Positions 7,684-16,536 of a stretch of 41,285 nt of DNA are shown one piece after another. The translations under genes and the position numbers were made by a program. Source of the DNA: Cyanobacteria bacterium HKST-UBA04 (lineage in GTDB: Bacteria > Cyanobacteriota > Vampirovibrionia > Vampirovibrionales > JAGQHJ01); contig JAGQHJ010000015.1 of NCBI GenBank assembly GCA_020431915.1, positions 1 to 41,285 on the forward strand. The letters are read 5' to 3'. The notes under the pieces are model-generated. The model was not told the DNA's origin, did not search any database, and saw only the letters and a list, made by a program, of their open reading frames with translations. Position 1 is the first letter of the stretch. Every line of letters begins with the position of its first letter.

Positions 7684-8154
7684 CGTGCAGGTAGCGGCCC
7701 CTGTTTCGTCGAGCTGGCAATGGCCACCGATGCGGTGCCGGTTTTTCGCCACCAGCTTGTAAACACTGTCGGCCAGGCACTTCAAGCATGGAATATGATA
7801 CAGCCAGTAGGCGGGCCATCCCCACCAGGTGAATCGAGCCAGGGTAGCCAGCCCTTCAGCCCCACCCAGTATCTGGCCGTTATCGGCGCGCATAACCTTG
7901 ATTTCACCAGCCGTCTCAAGCTGCTGACCTTCGGTGGACAGGCCCAGTTGCTGGCGCGCCCATGGGTCTTGCTGTGGCAGCCACCGAACCCGATCGGGCC
8001 GGATCAGTCGTTCGCCCAACCGGCGCGCTCGTCGGCAAAAGGCGCACGTGTCGTCGTAAAACACCCAGGCAGCGGGTGGGGTTTGGAAAGGGAAAGCTTC
8101 TTGGGGTTCTTTTGTCATGGGCGAGGAAAAAAACTCCACTACGGGCAGCGCCAT
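7660..8154 (-). CDS. DCC (DUF393) family thiol-disulfide oxidoreductase-like protein
   Basis: The 164-residue product has the DUF393/DCC signature: VFYDDTCAFCRRARR with a CxxC pair (Cys37, Cys40), a WLPQQDP block typical of the second strand, a GGAEGLATLAR segment and the terminal KNRHRIGG motif. Members are small thioredoxin-like proteins predicted to be thiol-disulfide oxidoreductases; their substrates are mostly unknown. Two extra cysteines lie in IPCLKCLAD. ATG 8118 (second Met) is an equally plausible start; no good ribosome site is visible for either. It overlaps the 3' end of the plus-strand transglutaminase-like gene by 24 nt. Confidence 0.8.
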   Translation of the reverse strand: MALPVVEFFSSPMTKEPQEAFPFQTPPAAWVFYDDTCAFCRRARRLGERLIRPDRVRWLPQQDPWARQQLGLSTEGQQLETAGEIKVMRADNGQILGGAEGLATLARFTWWGWPAYWLYHIPCLKCLADSVYKLVAKNRHRIGGHCQLDETGAATCTLPGHSPH

Positions 8155-8163
8155 GATCGTGTG

Positions 8164-8177
8164 CCTGGCGTGCCAGG
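8164..8177. repeat. Palindrome CCTGGC-GT-GCCAGG upstream of the DCC-family gene
   Basis: A perfect 6-2-6 inverted repeat sits 10 bp upstream of the ATG at 8154. It could be an operator or a small hairpin in the mRNA leader. The surrounding 240 bp up to 8396 shows no gene. Confidence 0.35.
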
Positions 8178-8396
8178 GGTATTGTGCCGCAAAACCGGGG
8201 CTTGTCCAACCGGTTCTTTCCCTCGCCCCCTTGATGTAACAAATGTGCCCCGGTTGAGGGGCCAGGCTATCACAAAACCGGCGATGTTGGGTTTAGTGCA
8301 TCTGCCCCCCAAATCGAGTTGATAGGAATGGTGGTGTTTTAGGTTCAAGACGTGTGCATGCCTGTTGCCACGTGAATAAAGGGAGATTTCTGAACG

Positions 8397-8723
8397 ATGA
8401 CGTTGACGGTTGCTCCGTCGAGGCCGGTGATGAAAACGGCCCCGGCAATCTTGTTACGCGAAGGGCTTGCTGAGGGTCAGGCGGAAACCCTGGTGCCGGC
8501 TGTCGGCCAGAAGCAGATACCGGCCCCGTTTTTGTTAACCGGCCCGGCGTTTGGCAAGAAGAAGGACGGCAAGCAGGAGCCGGAAACCCTAACCGGGCAG
8601 GCCATGGAGGTGCTTGATACGACGGCCAAGGTGCTGTCGATTGTCAGAACCTTGGGATCGGCGGCCTATTATGCGGCCCCCTATGCTAAAACGCTGTTTA
8701 ATGCCCTGGCAGCTCTAGCCTAA
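8397..8723 (+). CDS. Small protein of unknown function
   Basis: ATG 8397 is preceded by GGGAGA (8381-8386) at about 10 nt, a good ribosome site. The 108-residue product has no motif I recognise. The N-terminal half is rich in Pro, Ala and Leu; a short Lys/Gly stretch (KKKDGKQEP) lies near residue 54; the last 35 residues are Ala/Leu-rich (VLSIVRTLGSAAYYAAPYAKTLF) and may form an amphipathic or membrane-associated helix. It is convergent with the ferredoxin gene 9 bp away. Codon use looks like the neighbours. It is kept as a gene because of the ribosome site and lack of a competing frame. Confidence 0.6.
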   Translation: MTLTVAPSRPVMKTAPAILLREGLAEGQAETLVPAVGQKQIPAPFLLTGPAFGKKKDGKQEPETLTGQAMEVLDTTAKVLSIVRTLGSAAYYAAPYAKTLFNALAALA

Positions 8724-8732
8724 CGAACAGGC

Positions 8733-9113
8733 TTAAACCGGCAAGGGCAGGTGCCGGGCCAGTAGCCGTTGAACAGGCTGATTGTTGACGAGGTGGCTGT
8801 CGGCGATTTCGGCCACGTCGTCGGGCTGCACGTTGTAGTACCAGACGCCGTCCGGGTAAACCAGCACGGCCGGGCCACATTGGCACAGGCCAATCGATCC
8901 GCAGGTGGTTACAATAACGGTGCCATCCATTTGCCCGCGTTTGCCGTACAACAGACCGCGTTCGGCCAATTGGGCCCAAAACGTCTCAAGCACCGCCTGG
9001 CTGTTGTTGGCTTGGCACGATTTGCCTGTGCAGACAAACACGTGGCGCTGCAACGGGGCCGTGGTTACCGGGGCGGCCTGGGCCAGGTTGATGTCGTCAT
9101 TGGCCGTTGCCAT
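8733..9113 (-). CDS. Thioredoxin-like [2Fe-2S] ferredoxin
   Basis: The 126-residue protein matches thioredoxin-fold [2Fe-2S] ferredoxins (related to NuoE/HoxE C-terminal domains). The cluster ligands are seen in VFVCTGKSC (Cys28, Cys33), TTCG (Cys71) and the GLCQCGPAVLVYPDGVWY block (Cys77/Cys79), which is highly characteristic. It is a soluble electron carrier with unknown partner. It lies 20 bp downstream of the glycosyltransferase gene on the same strand, so it may be co-transcribed with the glycan genes, though a functional link is not obvious. ATG 9113 is the only reasonable start; the ribosome site (GGGGAG) is farther upstream than usual. Confidence 0.87.
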   Translation of the reverse strand: MATANDDINLAQAAPVTTAPLQRHVFVCTGKSCQANNSQAVLETFWAQLAERGLLYGKRGQMDGTVIVTTCGSIGLCQCGPAVLVYPDGVWYYNVQPDDVAEIADSHLVNNQPVQRLLARHLPLPV

Positions 9114-9133
9114 ACTTCAGAGACAAAGCTCCC

Positions 9134-10693
9134 CTACCGTGTCGTTGCGTTTGCCAAGAGGCAGGCTTCAGCGGGTTGACCGTCAAGAGTGGGGGTGTTG
9201 CCGATACTGTATTTTTTTTTAGCCGGTTCAAAATAAGTCCAGGATTCCGGGAATTGGGGTTTTTTGCCGGCCATGATCTGGTCGTAAATCTGTTCGTACC
9301 GATGGGCAGCCCCGTCATGGCTATGCCATTTCAAGGCATATTGCCGCGAGGCCTGGCCAATTTCGAGGCGTTTGCCGGGATGCTGGACGAGGTCCTTCAG
9401 GGCCTCGTAGACGGTGGTTTCCGTGGCGCTGACCAACGGTACTTCTTTCAGGCACTGGAGTTGCTGCTCGGGATGGGGCTCGTTGCGGTTAACAAAAGAG
9501 ATGGTCGGCTTGCCCAGCATCATGCCTTCGCGGGCCGTGGCGCCGTAACGACCAAAGTTGAGCTGGTCGACAATAATGTCGGCTTGGGCCTGGGTGTAAC
9601 GAAGTTCCTTGTTGAGCTTGTTGGTCTCGAAAATCAGTCGAACCGGGTAACCTTCTTGCTCCAAACGTTGGATGGCATCGAGCACGAAGGAGGTGCCCTT
9701 GATATTGAGACCTTCTTCGCGCATACGCAGCTGGTAGTTGCCCACGGCATGATAAATCAGGACTTCGTCGGGATCGCGCTTAATGAGGTGTTCTTCAGGG
9801 ATTTCCAGTTCGGGATACCAGATGGTGGGGTCCATGCACATGGTTACCGGTTCGGTAATGACCGTATCACGGCCCAGGTAGTCCAGGGCAGGCAGGGTTT
9901 CGGCAAACACCACGTCAGCGTACTTCAGCAGTTTTTCGCCCCATGCGCCAATGCGCTCGTCGCTGCAAATACTGGGTTCGTTTTCCCAGCGGCAGCGGCT
10001 GCACACGGTATGGCCCAGAGCCTGCCGGCTCCAGTTGCCTACGCTGGTCTTTAGCAGAGCGCTGCCACAGCCGCTGGAGGTGTAGGCCACCTTCTTGCCA
10101 AGGGCTTTCCATTCCACGATGTCCGGCGGGTCGTCCAGATAATAGTTATAGGGATCAAAGGCCATGACGTGATCGTTGGCGAAATGAAAGAGTCCGTAAC
10201 GCTCTTTGGCCAGCCGGAAGAAGTTGGCGATATTGTCCCGCATAATCCATGCGTCGTCGTGGTACAGGTTGATGTCTTCACCGTGGTAATAGGTATAGCT
10301 GGAGAGTTTCGGGTTGTCGATGCTGACGGTTACCACGTCCCAGTTGCGGCGGCGCAGGGCCTGGGCCAAGTAGTGAAAATGGTAGTAGCTGTTATGGTAA
10401 AACACCGCTGTGCGCTTGGCGGGTTGGGCAAAAAACCCAGACGGGTTGGGTATGGTCAGGACATGGTCTTCGGAGTTCTTCAGGTTGACTCGTAGGCCTT
10501 GGGCAATGTCATGTCTGTATTGGAGGTTGTCCTCCTTCATTTCCTGGTAGGCCATGAACTGCATATCGCGCATGTTGCGCAATTCGCGGCTAACCGCATT
10601 AACGATTTCTTGGGTGTGGTCCGACACAAATTCGCCAATAAAAAATTGGGCGATTTTTTTCTTGATTCGGGCTATTTCTTTTCCAAGACCCAT
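9134..10693 (-). CDS. GT-B fold glycosyltransferase with an internal cysteine cluster
   Basis: The 519-residue product starts with a basic, coiled N-terminus, then a Rossmann-like N-lobe (TAVFYHNSYYHFHYLAQALRRRNWDV, about 95-120) and a C-lobe ending in the GT4-type donor-binding pattern (QLNFGRYGATAREGMMLGKPTISFVN). It should transfer a sugar from a nucleotide sugar to an unknown acceptor in the cytoplasm. An unusual feature is a four-cysteine group (Cys209, then Cys231 and Cys234 in a CxxC, and Cys243) between the lobes, which looks like a metal site. It is the last of three same-strand genes with a methyltransferase and a second glycosyltransferase, suggesting a surface glycan pathway. Confidence 0.8.
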   Translation of the reverse strand: MGLGKEIARIKKKIAQFFIGEFVSDHTQEIVNAVSRELRNMRDMQFMAYQEMKEDNLQYRHDIAQGLRVNLKNSEDHVLTIPNPSGFFAQPAKRTAVFYHNSYYHFHYLAQALRRRNWDVVTVSIDNPKLSSYTYYHGEDINLYHDDAWIMRDNIANFFRLAKERYGLFHFANDHVMAFDPYNYYLDDPPDIVEWKALGKKVAYTSSGCGSALLKTSVGNWSRQALGHTVCSRCRWENEPSICSDERIGAWGEKLLKYADVVFAETLPALDYLGRDTVITEPVTMCMDPTIWYPELEIPEEHLIKRDPDEVLIYHAVGNYQLRMREEGLNIKGTSFVLDAIQRLEQEGYPVRLIFETNKLNKELRYTQAQADIIVDQLNFGRYGATAREGMMLGKPTISFVNRNEPHPEQQLQCLKEVPLVSATETTVYEALKDLVQHPGKRLEIGQASRQYALKWHSHDGAAHRYEQIYDQIMAGKKPQFPESWTYFEPAKKKYSIGNTPTLDGQPAEACLLANATTR

Positions 10694-10712
10694 ACGGTTC
10701 TAGCTCCTGACG

Positions 10713-11633
10713 TTATTTGTAGGCTTCGATGTAGATGTCGAGGCCCATGGTTTTACCCCACGTGAGCAAGGCTTTGTCACGCTGGATAAGGTGGAGGGGA
10801 AGGACGTTTCCATGCTTGTTTCTCTTAAGCCTGTTGTTAGTAATGATTAACGGGGGCTTAAATTGGACGATGTAATCGTCGATGTTTTCTAAGGCGCACT
10901 GAACCGAAGAAAACTGGCGAAACAGGGCTTTGACTTGTTTTTGGGAGAAAAATTCGGTTTCCGGGGCTGCTTCGCCCTGGCTGTTGTAGTCGTAGGCCCA
11001 TTTCTGGTCCGTATTACTCGTCAGCTTGTAGTTGCCAATAAGCAGATCGTTGGCCATGGCTTTGGCTGTAGACAGGGGCCACCGGAGCCATTGCCGCAGC
11101 GAGAAACGGTTGTAAAGCATAATGGTCGCCCGTCCACCGGGTTTAAGGATGCGGTAGGCTTCGTCGATGCAGCGCTGGGTGTTGCCCGTATGGTGAAAAC
11201 AACCGATGGAAATCACACAGTCCACCGATTCGTCGGGCAGCGGACAGTTGAGCATACTGCCCTGGATTACGTTGCCTTCGATTCCCTGGAAGCGGAGGCG
11301 TTCACGAACCAGGTTGACGGGGCCTTCGGCAATATCCAGGCCGGTGTAAAGGGCCCCATGGTCAATCAGGGTTTGGCTAACGGTGCCGTACCCCAGGCCG
11401 ATTTCCAGTACGCGTTTGCCAGAAAGCTCTTGGGGGCGGATGTAGTCGAGCAGGTAGGGGTACAGGCCCAGATAACCTTGGTCAAAGGCTTGAAGCGACT
11501 CCTGGGTATGTTCGGTAATGCCTAAGTATTGGGCGAAGGTGCTGCCGCACATCTCGTTCCAGAAGGCCTGGTTGGCCTTGTCGATATCGGTTTGTGTCGG
11601 GGTGGTAGTCGTCAAGTCCTGGACAGCCTTCAA
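10713..11633 (-). CDS. SAM-dependent class I methyltransferase
   Basis: The 306-residue protein has a classic Methyltransf_11/25 domain: motif I VLEIGLGYGTVSQ (about residue 76), the acidic ribose-binding TGLDIAEG, motif II around DESVDCVISIGCFHHT and motif III ILKPGGRATIMLYN. The C-terminal 120 residues are less typical and include a Trp-rich segment that may bind the acceptor. It lies between two glycosyltransferases with a 19-bp gap to the next gene, so it probably methylates a sugar or lipid-linked glycan; the acceptor is inferred only from context. The ATG at 11633 begins a Thr-rich leader; a shorter start is possible. Confidence 0.83.
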   Translation of the reverse strand: MKAVQDLTTTTPTQTDIDKANQAFWNEMCGSTFAQYLGITEHTQESLQAFDQGYLGLYPYLLDYIRPQELSGKRVLEIGLGYGTVSQTLIDHGALYTGLDIAEGPVNLVRERLRFQGIEGNVIQGSMLNCPLPDESVDCVISIGCFHHTGNTQRCIDEAYRILKPGGRATIMLYNRFSLRQWLRWPLSTAKAMANDLLIGNYKLTSNTDQKWAYDYNSQGEAAPETEFFSQKQVKALFRQFSSVQCALENIDDYIVQFKPPLIITNNRLKRNKHGNVLPLHLIQRDKALLTWGKTMGLDIYIEAYK

Positions 11634-11753
11634 TTACCAAAGGGGGAGGATTACCGGTTGGGTCGAACCCATAAGCAGGCGGTTACCCAACAGTATCTGC
11701 AAGAGCAGACTACCATAAACCCCTGCCCGGCTGAACCGAATCGTTAAGCTGTG

Positions 11754-13817
11754 CTACCGGCTTTCTGCTTTCAGCCGGCGGCGCACAAAACGCTTGATTT
11801 CATTGGCGACGGCTTTATGCAGCTTGGTTTTCTTCTTTTTACCGGGTATGTCGGGTTTGGGTGGTGGCGGATTAGCCATCCAGCTGGTGTCATGGGCCAG
11901 CCGATGCCAGTCGTAGACCTGAAGCTGACGGGTGGGATGGCCTTCGTTGCAGGGGGTAATGGCGGGTTGCAGGGTTTTGGTGTCCGGGTCGTAGAGGCCC
12001 ACCACGCCCGAAATAAGGCGGCTGTTGTTGCCCCGTTTTACAAAGCGGTGCAGGTAGTGGTCAATGGCGCCTACAAAGGTCCGGTAACTGTAGCGGCCAG
12101 ACTCAATTACATCCACCCAGGCCCGTTCGGTCATTTGCTCCAGGTAGGGAATGTCTTCCAGCTTGGCCAGCACGTCATCGAGGTTGCTGAAGTCTTTTTT
12201 CAGGGGAATAAAGTGGATATCGGGCTCGACGACCCCGGAATAGGTGCCTTCAAACAACACCAGCGCCGTTCGGCACGCAATGGCCTCGAAAATACGGGGG
12301 GAGACCTGGTTCATCATAATTTGCCCTTCGAGCGGGGCCAGCCATTTTTCATGGATGGCCTTGTAGCTCAGGTCGGGGGTTTCACTTAGGGCCGCCTGTA
12401 TAGTCGGCAACAGTACTCCGTCAAAGTCGAAGACGTTGCAGCCGCTTTCCGTACCCAGAGTGGCTCGGCTGCTCATCACGAAATCGTACCAGGCGTCGCC
12501 ATATATCCGCTTGCTCGAATCCCATTCAATATCCACCGCGACTTGCCGGGCCTTGCACAGTGCTTTCATTTGGGTGCCAATGGTGGTTTTTTCCCGGCAC
12601 AGGTCGCCGTATCGGGGTGAGAGATCACGGCCCCGGTAACCGATTCGGGTGTGGCGCTCGGCCATGGGCTTGACGTGGGTAAAGCTTTCGAAGTCCAGTG
12701 GCACGTAACCGGTAAGCACCTGCACGAAATCCACATTGGGCAGCTTGGCCGTGGGGTAAACGTCTTCCTTGTACTCCGGTGGCACACAGGTAAACACCGT
12801 ATGCAGGCCCAGCTCGTTCATCCACCGGATGGCCCGGTTGGTGTGATCGTATTCGTCCTGAATAAACAAGGCCTTGAAGCCGCCAAAGCGTTTAAGCGCC
12901 TTGGCGTAATGGGGCGAGAGATGGTCGTCGAGGTAGAGCCGGACCGAGTAGTGGATGAGGACCACGTCGAACATGTTCAGGTCGACCGGGCAGTCGGCGG
13001 GGTTTGAGGCGCTGGCAAAGTGTACTTCGTGCTGGCTATAGCGCTGGAAGCTTTCCAGGTATTCGGCAACGGTGCTAATAAAGGTGGCGCCGTTGGAATA
13101 CAGCATCAGGATTTTTAAAGGTGCGCTGCCGGTAAAGGGGCCATGGGCATGGTGGAGGATACGCTGCTCAAGCTCGCGTTTCCAGGTATCAAATGCGTTA
13201 GTATCCGGCTCACCGGCCATGGGGGGCGGTGGTGGGCAGGTGGGCAACGGCAGCTTTAGGGGGGTATTGGTTTCGGTTTGGCAGAGGGCATCGAAAGACC
13301 GTGACAAGGCTTCGGTGGAAAGTAGTGAGGGGGGAGCGCCTTGTACATTGGCTGTCGATAGGTCTGCCGCCATTTGCGGGGTGACATACAACAGCTTGAA
13401 AGGGCTGAAGCGGTGCTTGAGGAAGTGCAGGTACTGGGTGTCCATGCAGACAAAGACTGGCCGAATGGCATGGGCCTGGCACAACACGGTGTTGATTTGG
13501 GTGGACTGCAACCCGCCTGCCGTGGCGTACACCTGTACGTAGGCCAGCTGGGCCTTGGGATCATCGAGCAGTGCCCGGAAGTTGGGCGTGGTACTTACCC
13601 CAACCGGGTCGACGACAATTATTTGGCAACCACCGCTTGTTTCAGAGGGTCCGAAAACGGTGGCCAGGGTTTCGGCAAAAAGCCGGTTTTCAGGCACGCT
13701 GAACCAATTGGGCGGCGTGAGCAGCACGAGGCTGTCGTAAACCTGTTTGCCAGGCTGGGTGGCATGGGCCGGTTTTTCAAGTATGGCGGTGGTAATGGAG
13801 TCAACGGTATGGGGCAT
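11754..13817 (-). CDS. Large GT-B-type glycosyltransferase-like protein
   Basis: The 687-residue protein contains two Rossmann-like lobes: an N-terminal part without clear motifs (1-210) that ends in a Pro-rich linker (PTCPPPPPMAGEP), a central lobe starting at LKILMLYSNGATFIS (about 233), and a C-terminal lobe with NQVSPRIFEAIACRTALVLFEGTYSG, the donor-binding signature of GT4-like enzymes. The tail is strongly basic (GKKKKTKLHKAV...RFVRRRLKAE), suggesting contact with membrane or nucleic acid. It is the first gene of the glycan cluster. No ribosome site is obvious before ATG 13817. The N-terminal 210 residues may be an extra domain of unknown role. Confidence 0.72.
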   Translation of the reverse strand: MPHTVDSITTAILEKPAHATQPGKQVYDSLVLLTPPNWFSVPENRLFAETLATVFGPSETSGGCQIIVVDPVGVSTTPNFRALLDDPKAQLAYVQVYATAGGLQSTQINTVLCQAHAIRPVFVCMDTQYLHFLKHRFSPFKLLYVTPQMAADLSTANVQGAPPSLLSTEALSRSFDALCQTETNTPLKLPLPTCPPPPPMAGEPDTNAFDTWKRELEQRILHHAHGPFTGSAPLKILMLYSNGATFISTVAEYLESFQRYSQHEVHFASASNPADCPVDLNMFDVVLIHYSVRLYLDDHLSPHYAKALKRFGGFKALFIQDEYDHTNRAIRWMNELGLHTVFTCVPPEYKEDVYPTAKLPNVDFVQVLTGYVPLDFESFTHVKPMAERHTRIGYRGRDLSPRYGDLCREKTTIGTQMKALCKARQVAVDIEWDSSKRIYGDAWYDFVMSSRATLGTESGCNVFDFDGVLLPTIQAALSETPDLSYKAIHEKWLAPLEGQIMMNQVSPRIFEAIACRTALVLFEGTYSGVVEPDIHFIPLKKDFSNLDDVLAKLEDIPYLEQMTERAWVDVIESGRYSYRTFVGAIDHYLHRFVKRGNNSRLISGVVGLYDPDTKTLQPAITPCNEGHPTRQLQVYDWHRLAHDTSWMANPPPPKPDIPGKKKKTKLHKAVANEIKRFVRRRLKAESR

Positions 13818-13849
13818 GGCAACAAGGTCAATGAAAAAGGCTTCTATTC

Positions 13850-13878
13850 CTTGTAGTTAAAGCATAAGCGTCGGTCAA
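13850..13878 (-). promoter_or_regulatory. Candidate promoter of the glycan gene cluster
   Basis: On the minus strand TTGACC (13878-13873) and TACAAG (13855-13850) are 17 bp apart, 5/6 and 4/6 matches to consensus, giving a start near 13843, about 26 nt before the ATG at 13817. Confidence 0.4.
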
Positions 13879-14229
13879 AATACAGGGGAACGGTTGCGGG
13901 TTAACGGTAGGCCAGTTCCAGAGCAAGGCACGGAAGGGGGCGGGTGTACTGCATAATGGTTAAGACAGTTCTGCCATCAGGTTTCTTAGGATTTCGTTAC
14001 ACGTGCAGGGGCTTAAATCCGCTCTCGGTCATTCCCCCTGCAACCCGCCCTGGGCTTGGCAAGCTTGGGTCCGGCTAAAAACCGGCCTGTAACGAGCGTC
14101 GGGCTAACGGTTCAAGGCGGTGGGGGGTTTGTGTTAAAACAAGGGGGTTGCCCGCCATGGCTGCGGCCAACCGATGTTCACCCTTGAATTTGACTTTGAA
14201 AACGTGTGCCCCGTAAGGATGGTTTGTTG
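13879..14229. other. Divergent intergenic region with an 8-bp inverted repeat
   Basis: No gene is supported in these 351 bp. It holds TGCAGGGG at 14004-14011 and its exact complement CCCCTGCA at 14035-14042 (23-nt loop), then a shorter GCTTG-G-CAAGC palindrome, and finally the ribosome site AAGGA (14214-14218) of the radical SAM gene. The larger hairpin could be part of the mRNA leader of that gene. I found no convincing -35/-10 pair on the plus strand. Confidence 0.4.
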
Positions 14230-15396
14230 ATGTCGACCCTGTTAGACAAAGCCCGAAAAAACAAGTTTATCGAGTCCCTGCTGGACCACCCGGAAGCGGT
14301 GGTGTCCAAGTCTGTGGCTCAGGAAACCGAACAGGTATTTGAGTCGGCCGCTCGTGCCTATGAGGCGCTGGAGCAAACCCTTCACACCAGTGAGGGCGCC
14401 AAAATCCAGTACGGCAAAAATGTGGTGTCGAACAAGGCGATACCCAACAATTTCTCGGTTACCCTGGGGGCTGCCCCCTGTAACCACTCGTGCCTGTTTT
14501 GTCCGCAGTCGGTAGAAAAACCGGACGGCCAGTATTGGCTGGACTTGGAGCTGTTGCGCAAGGTGCTGCACGAAATGCCTGAGGAAGGTGTGCTGCTTAA
14601 TGTGTCGGCCTACACCGAAACCATTGTGGCGCCCAACCTCATCGATGCCATCAAGATGATGAAGGAAATCCGGCCCAAGCTGAAGGTGGCCATGGCCACC
14701 AATGGCACGCTGTTCCGTGAAGAAAAAGTGGAAGAGCTGATTGATGTTGGTCTGGACCAGTACTCCTACAGCTTTGATTCGCCCAATCCCCAGGACTACG
14801 CCACGATTATGCAGAAGGATGATTTCCACAAGGTGTGGAACAACCTTGAGCAGATTGTGGCCATGCGCGACAAGAAGCGGTCGAGCATGATTGTGACCAC
14901 TCACATTATGCATTTTAAGGGGGTCGAGCAGGACTTCGAGGTCTTTAAGAACTACTGGCAGGACAAAGTAGATGCCGTGGTATTGCGCCGGGTGGGTAAC
15001 TGGGGCTCCGATGATCTGGGGCTGATGAACCGCCTGAAGGAAGAGGGGTTTGAATCGGCCCACGAAACCCCGACAGACCGTTACCCGTGCATGTCCATTT
15101 TTACCCACTTCAAGCTGCAGTACACCGGTGAGTATTACCCTTGTGTGTCGGCTATTCCCGCTTATGACAAGCATTTGGTGCCGCCTATTGGCCATGCCAA
15201 AGATATTACCTTCCTGGAGGCATGGGAGCGCTTGGGTGAAATGCGCCGCGCCCACCTGGAAGGTCGTTGGGACGACTACGAGTGCTGCAAGACATGCAAC
15301 ATCTGGAGCCTGTGGGATAACCCATGGTTCCGGGAAACCAACCTGGACAACACCAAAACCGATTTCTACCTCAAAGACACGGAATACGCCCAGTAG
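14230..15396 (+). CDS. Radical SAM protein with SPASM-like C-terminal cysteines
   Basis: The 388-residue protein has the radical SAM cluster motif CxxxCxxC at Cys84, Cys88 and Cys91 (CNHSCLFC), a TIM-barrel-like core (NVSAYTETIVAP, KVAMATNGTLF, YSYSFDSPN), and a C-terminal set of cysteines (DRYPCMSIF, EYYPCVSAI, YECCKTCNIW) as in SPASM/twitch proteins that bind one or two auxiliary Fe-S clusters. Such enzymes modify peptides, sugars or cofactors; the substrate cannot be told from the sequence. ATG 14230 is chosen because AAGGA lies 11 nt upstream; a GTG at 14206 is in frame. It stands alone, divergent from the glycan cluster, so a role in glycan or cell-surface modification is possible but unproven. 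Confidence 0.85.
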   Translation: MSTLLDKARKNKFIESLLDHPEAVVSKSVAQETEQVFESAARAYEALEQTLHTSEGAKIQYGKNVVSNKAIPNNFSVTLGAAPCNHSCLFCPQSVEKPDGQYWLDLELLRKVLHEMPEEGVLLNVSAYTETIVAPNLIDAIKMMKEIRPKLKVAMATNGTLFREEKVEELIDVGLDQYSYSFDSPNPQDYATIMQKDDFHKVWNNLEQIVAMRDKKRSSMIVTTHIMHFKGVEQDFEVFKNYWQDKVDAVVLRRVGNWGSDDLGLMNRLKEEGFESAHETPTDRYPCMSIFTHFKLQYTGEYYPCVSAIPAYDKHLVPPIGHAKDITFLEAWERLGEMRRAHLEGRWDDYECCKTCNIWSLWDNPWFRETNLDNTKTDFYLKDTEYAQ

Positions 15397-15458
15397 TAAA
15401 ACAGGGCCTGGTGGTTGTACCTACTCCCCCCTTACCCTCTCTCTGACACAGGGTGGTT

Positions 15459-16478
15459 TTAGCTGCCCAACTTCAGCAGTTTGCGCACCTTGCGGATGGT
15501 TTTGATCGCCTCGTGGCGGGTACGCTCCACGTTGTTGTTCAGCAGGTTTTTTACGGCACCGGTGTCCTGGGCCAGCACTGTCCGTTTTTCGCGTAAGGGG
15601 GCCAGCTGCGCATTAATCATGTCGGCCAGTCGCAGTTTGCAGTCGGCACAGCCCCGCACGGCGCTGCGGCATTCCTCGGCGGCCAGTTGCTGTTCTTCGG
15701 GCGGGGCAAACACCTGGTAATACTTGTAAACCACCTCGCAGTTTTCCGGCGTGCCGGGGTCTTCGCGTTTTATACGGGCCGGGTCGGTGATGGCCTGCTT
15801 CAGTTTTTTGGTGGTCTGGCTGTCGGTGTCACAAAGCAGAATGCTGTTGTTCAGCGACTTGCTCATCTTTCGGCCATCCAGACCCGGCAGGGCTGGGGCC
15901 TCGGTAAGCATGGCCTGGGGTGAGGGGAAAAACTCGGACTGGGTAACGTGGTTAAACCGCGTGACAATGTCCCGGCTTAGCTCCAGGTGGGCCAGCTGGT
16001 CTTTGCCCACGGGCACCAGCTCTCCCTTTACAATCAGGATATCGGCGGTTTGCAGGACGGGATAGCCCAGCAGGCCGTGGGTGGCCTCGATACCCAGGTT
16101 GCTTATCATGTCCTTGAGGGTCGGGGCGGTATCCAGCCATTTTTGTGGGGTCATCATGCTCAGCAACAAATGCAGCTCGGCAATTTCGGGGATCTCCGAC
16201 TGCTTGTAGAGGTGGGCATGTTCGGGGTTGATACCGGCTGAGAGCCAATCCAGAACCATCTCCAGGCAGTGTTGCCGGATGTTGCCCGGATCGGTGTAGT
16301 GGGTGGTTAGGGAGTGCCAGTCGGCCACCATGAAATAGCAGTTGTACTGAGACTGAAGGGCCACCCAGTTTTTTAATACCCCCACCCAGTGCCCCAGATG
16401 CAACTGGCCGGTGGCCCGCATGCCCGACATAACCCGTTTGGGTTGGGTGTCGGTAGATTGGGCTGTCGGCTCGGTCAT
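15459..16478 (-). CDS. trpS: Tryptophan--tRNA ligase
   Basis: This class Ic synthetase charges tRNA-Trp. The 339-residue product has the HIGH-type motif as HLGH (residues 27-30, in TGQLHLGHWVG) and the KMSKS loop in DGRKMSKSLNNSI, plus the tryptophan-pocket blocks VADWHSLTTHY and GYPVLQTADIL. Length is normal. The ATG at 16478 is preferred; an in-frame ATG at 16508 adds ten residues. Cysteines in EECRSAVRGCADCKLRLADMI near the C-terminus may reflect a variant found in some lineages. It lies 58 nt downstream of a small unknown gene on the same strand and may be transcribed with it. No T-box-like leader is visible. Confidence 0.95.
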   Translation of the reverse strand: MTEPTAQSTDTQPKRVMSGMRATGQLHLGHWVGVLKNWVALQSQYNCYFMVADWHSLTTHYTDPGNIRQHCLEMVLDWLSAGINPEHAHLYKQSEIPEIAELHLLLSMMTPQKWLDTAPTLKDMISNLGIEATHGLLGYPVLQTADILIVKGELVPVGKDQLAHLELSRDIVTRFNHVTQSEFFPSPQAMLTEAPALPGLDGRKMSKSLNNSILLCDTDSQTTKKLKQAITDPARIKREDPGTPENCEVVYKYYQVFAPPEEQQLAAEECRSAVRGCADCKLRLADMINAQLAPLREKRTVLAQDTGAVKNLLNNNVERTRHEAIKTIRKVRKLLKLGS

Positions 16479-16536
16479 GGGGCAGCGTGTCGGGTTACTC
16501 AACGTCACGGCAAGCCTTTATTGTAACCCAGTGGTA

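Noticed and set aside
9107..10054. 315-codon plus-strand frame opposite the glycosyltransferase
   Set aside because: The minus-strand protein has clear GT-B motifs; the plus frame is its codon-bias shadow.
14242..15255. 337-codon minus-strand frame opposite the radical SAM gene
   Set aside because: The plus strand has the complete radical SAM/SPASM signature and a ribosome site; the antisense frame shows no family features.
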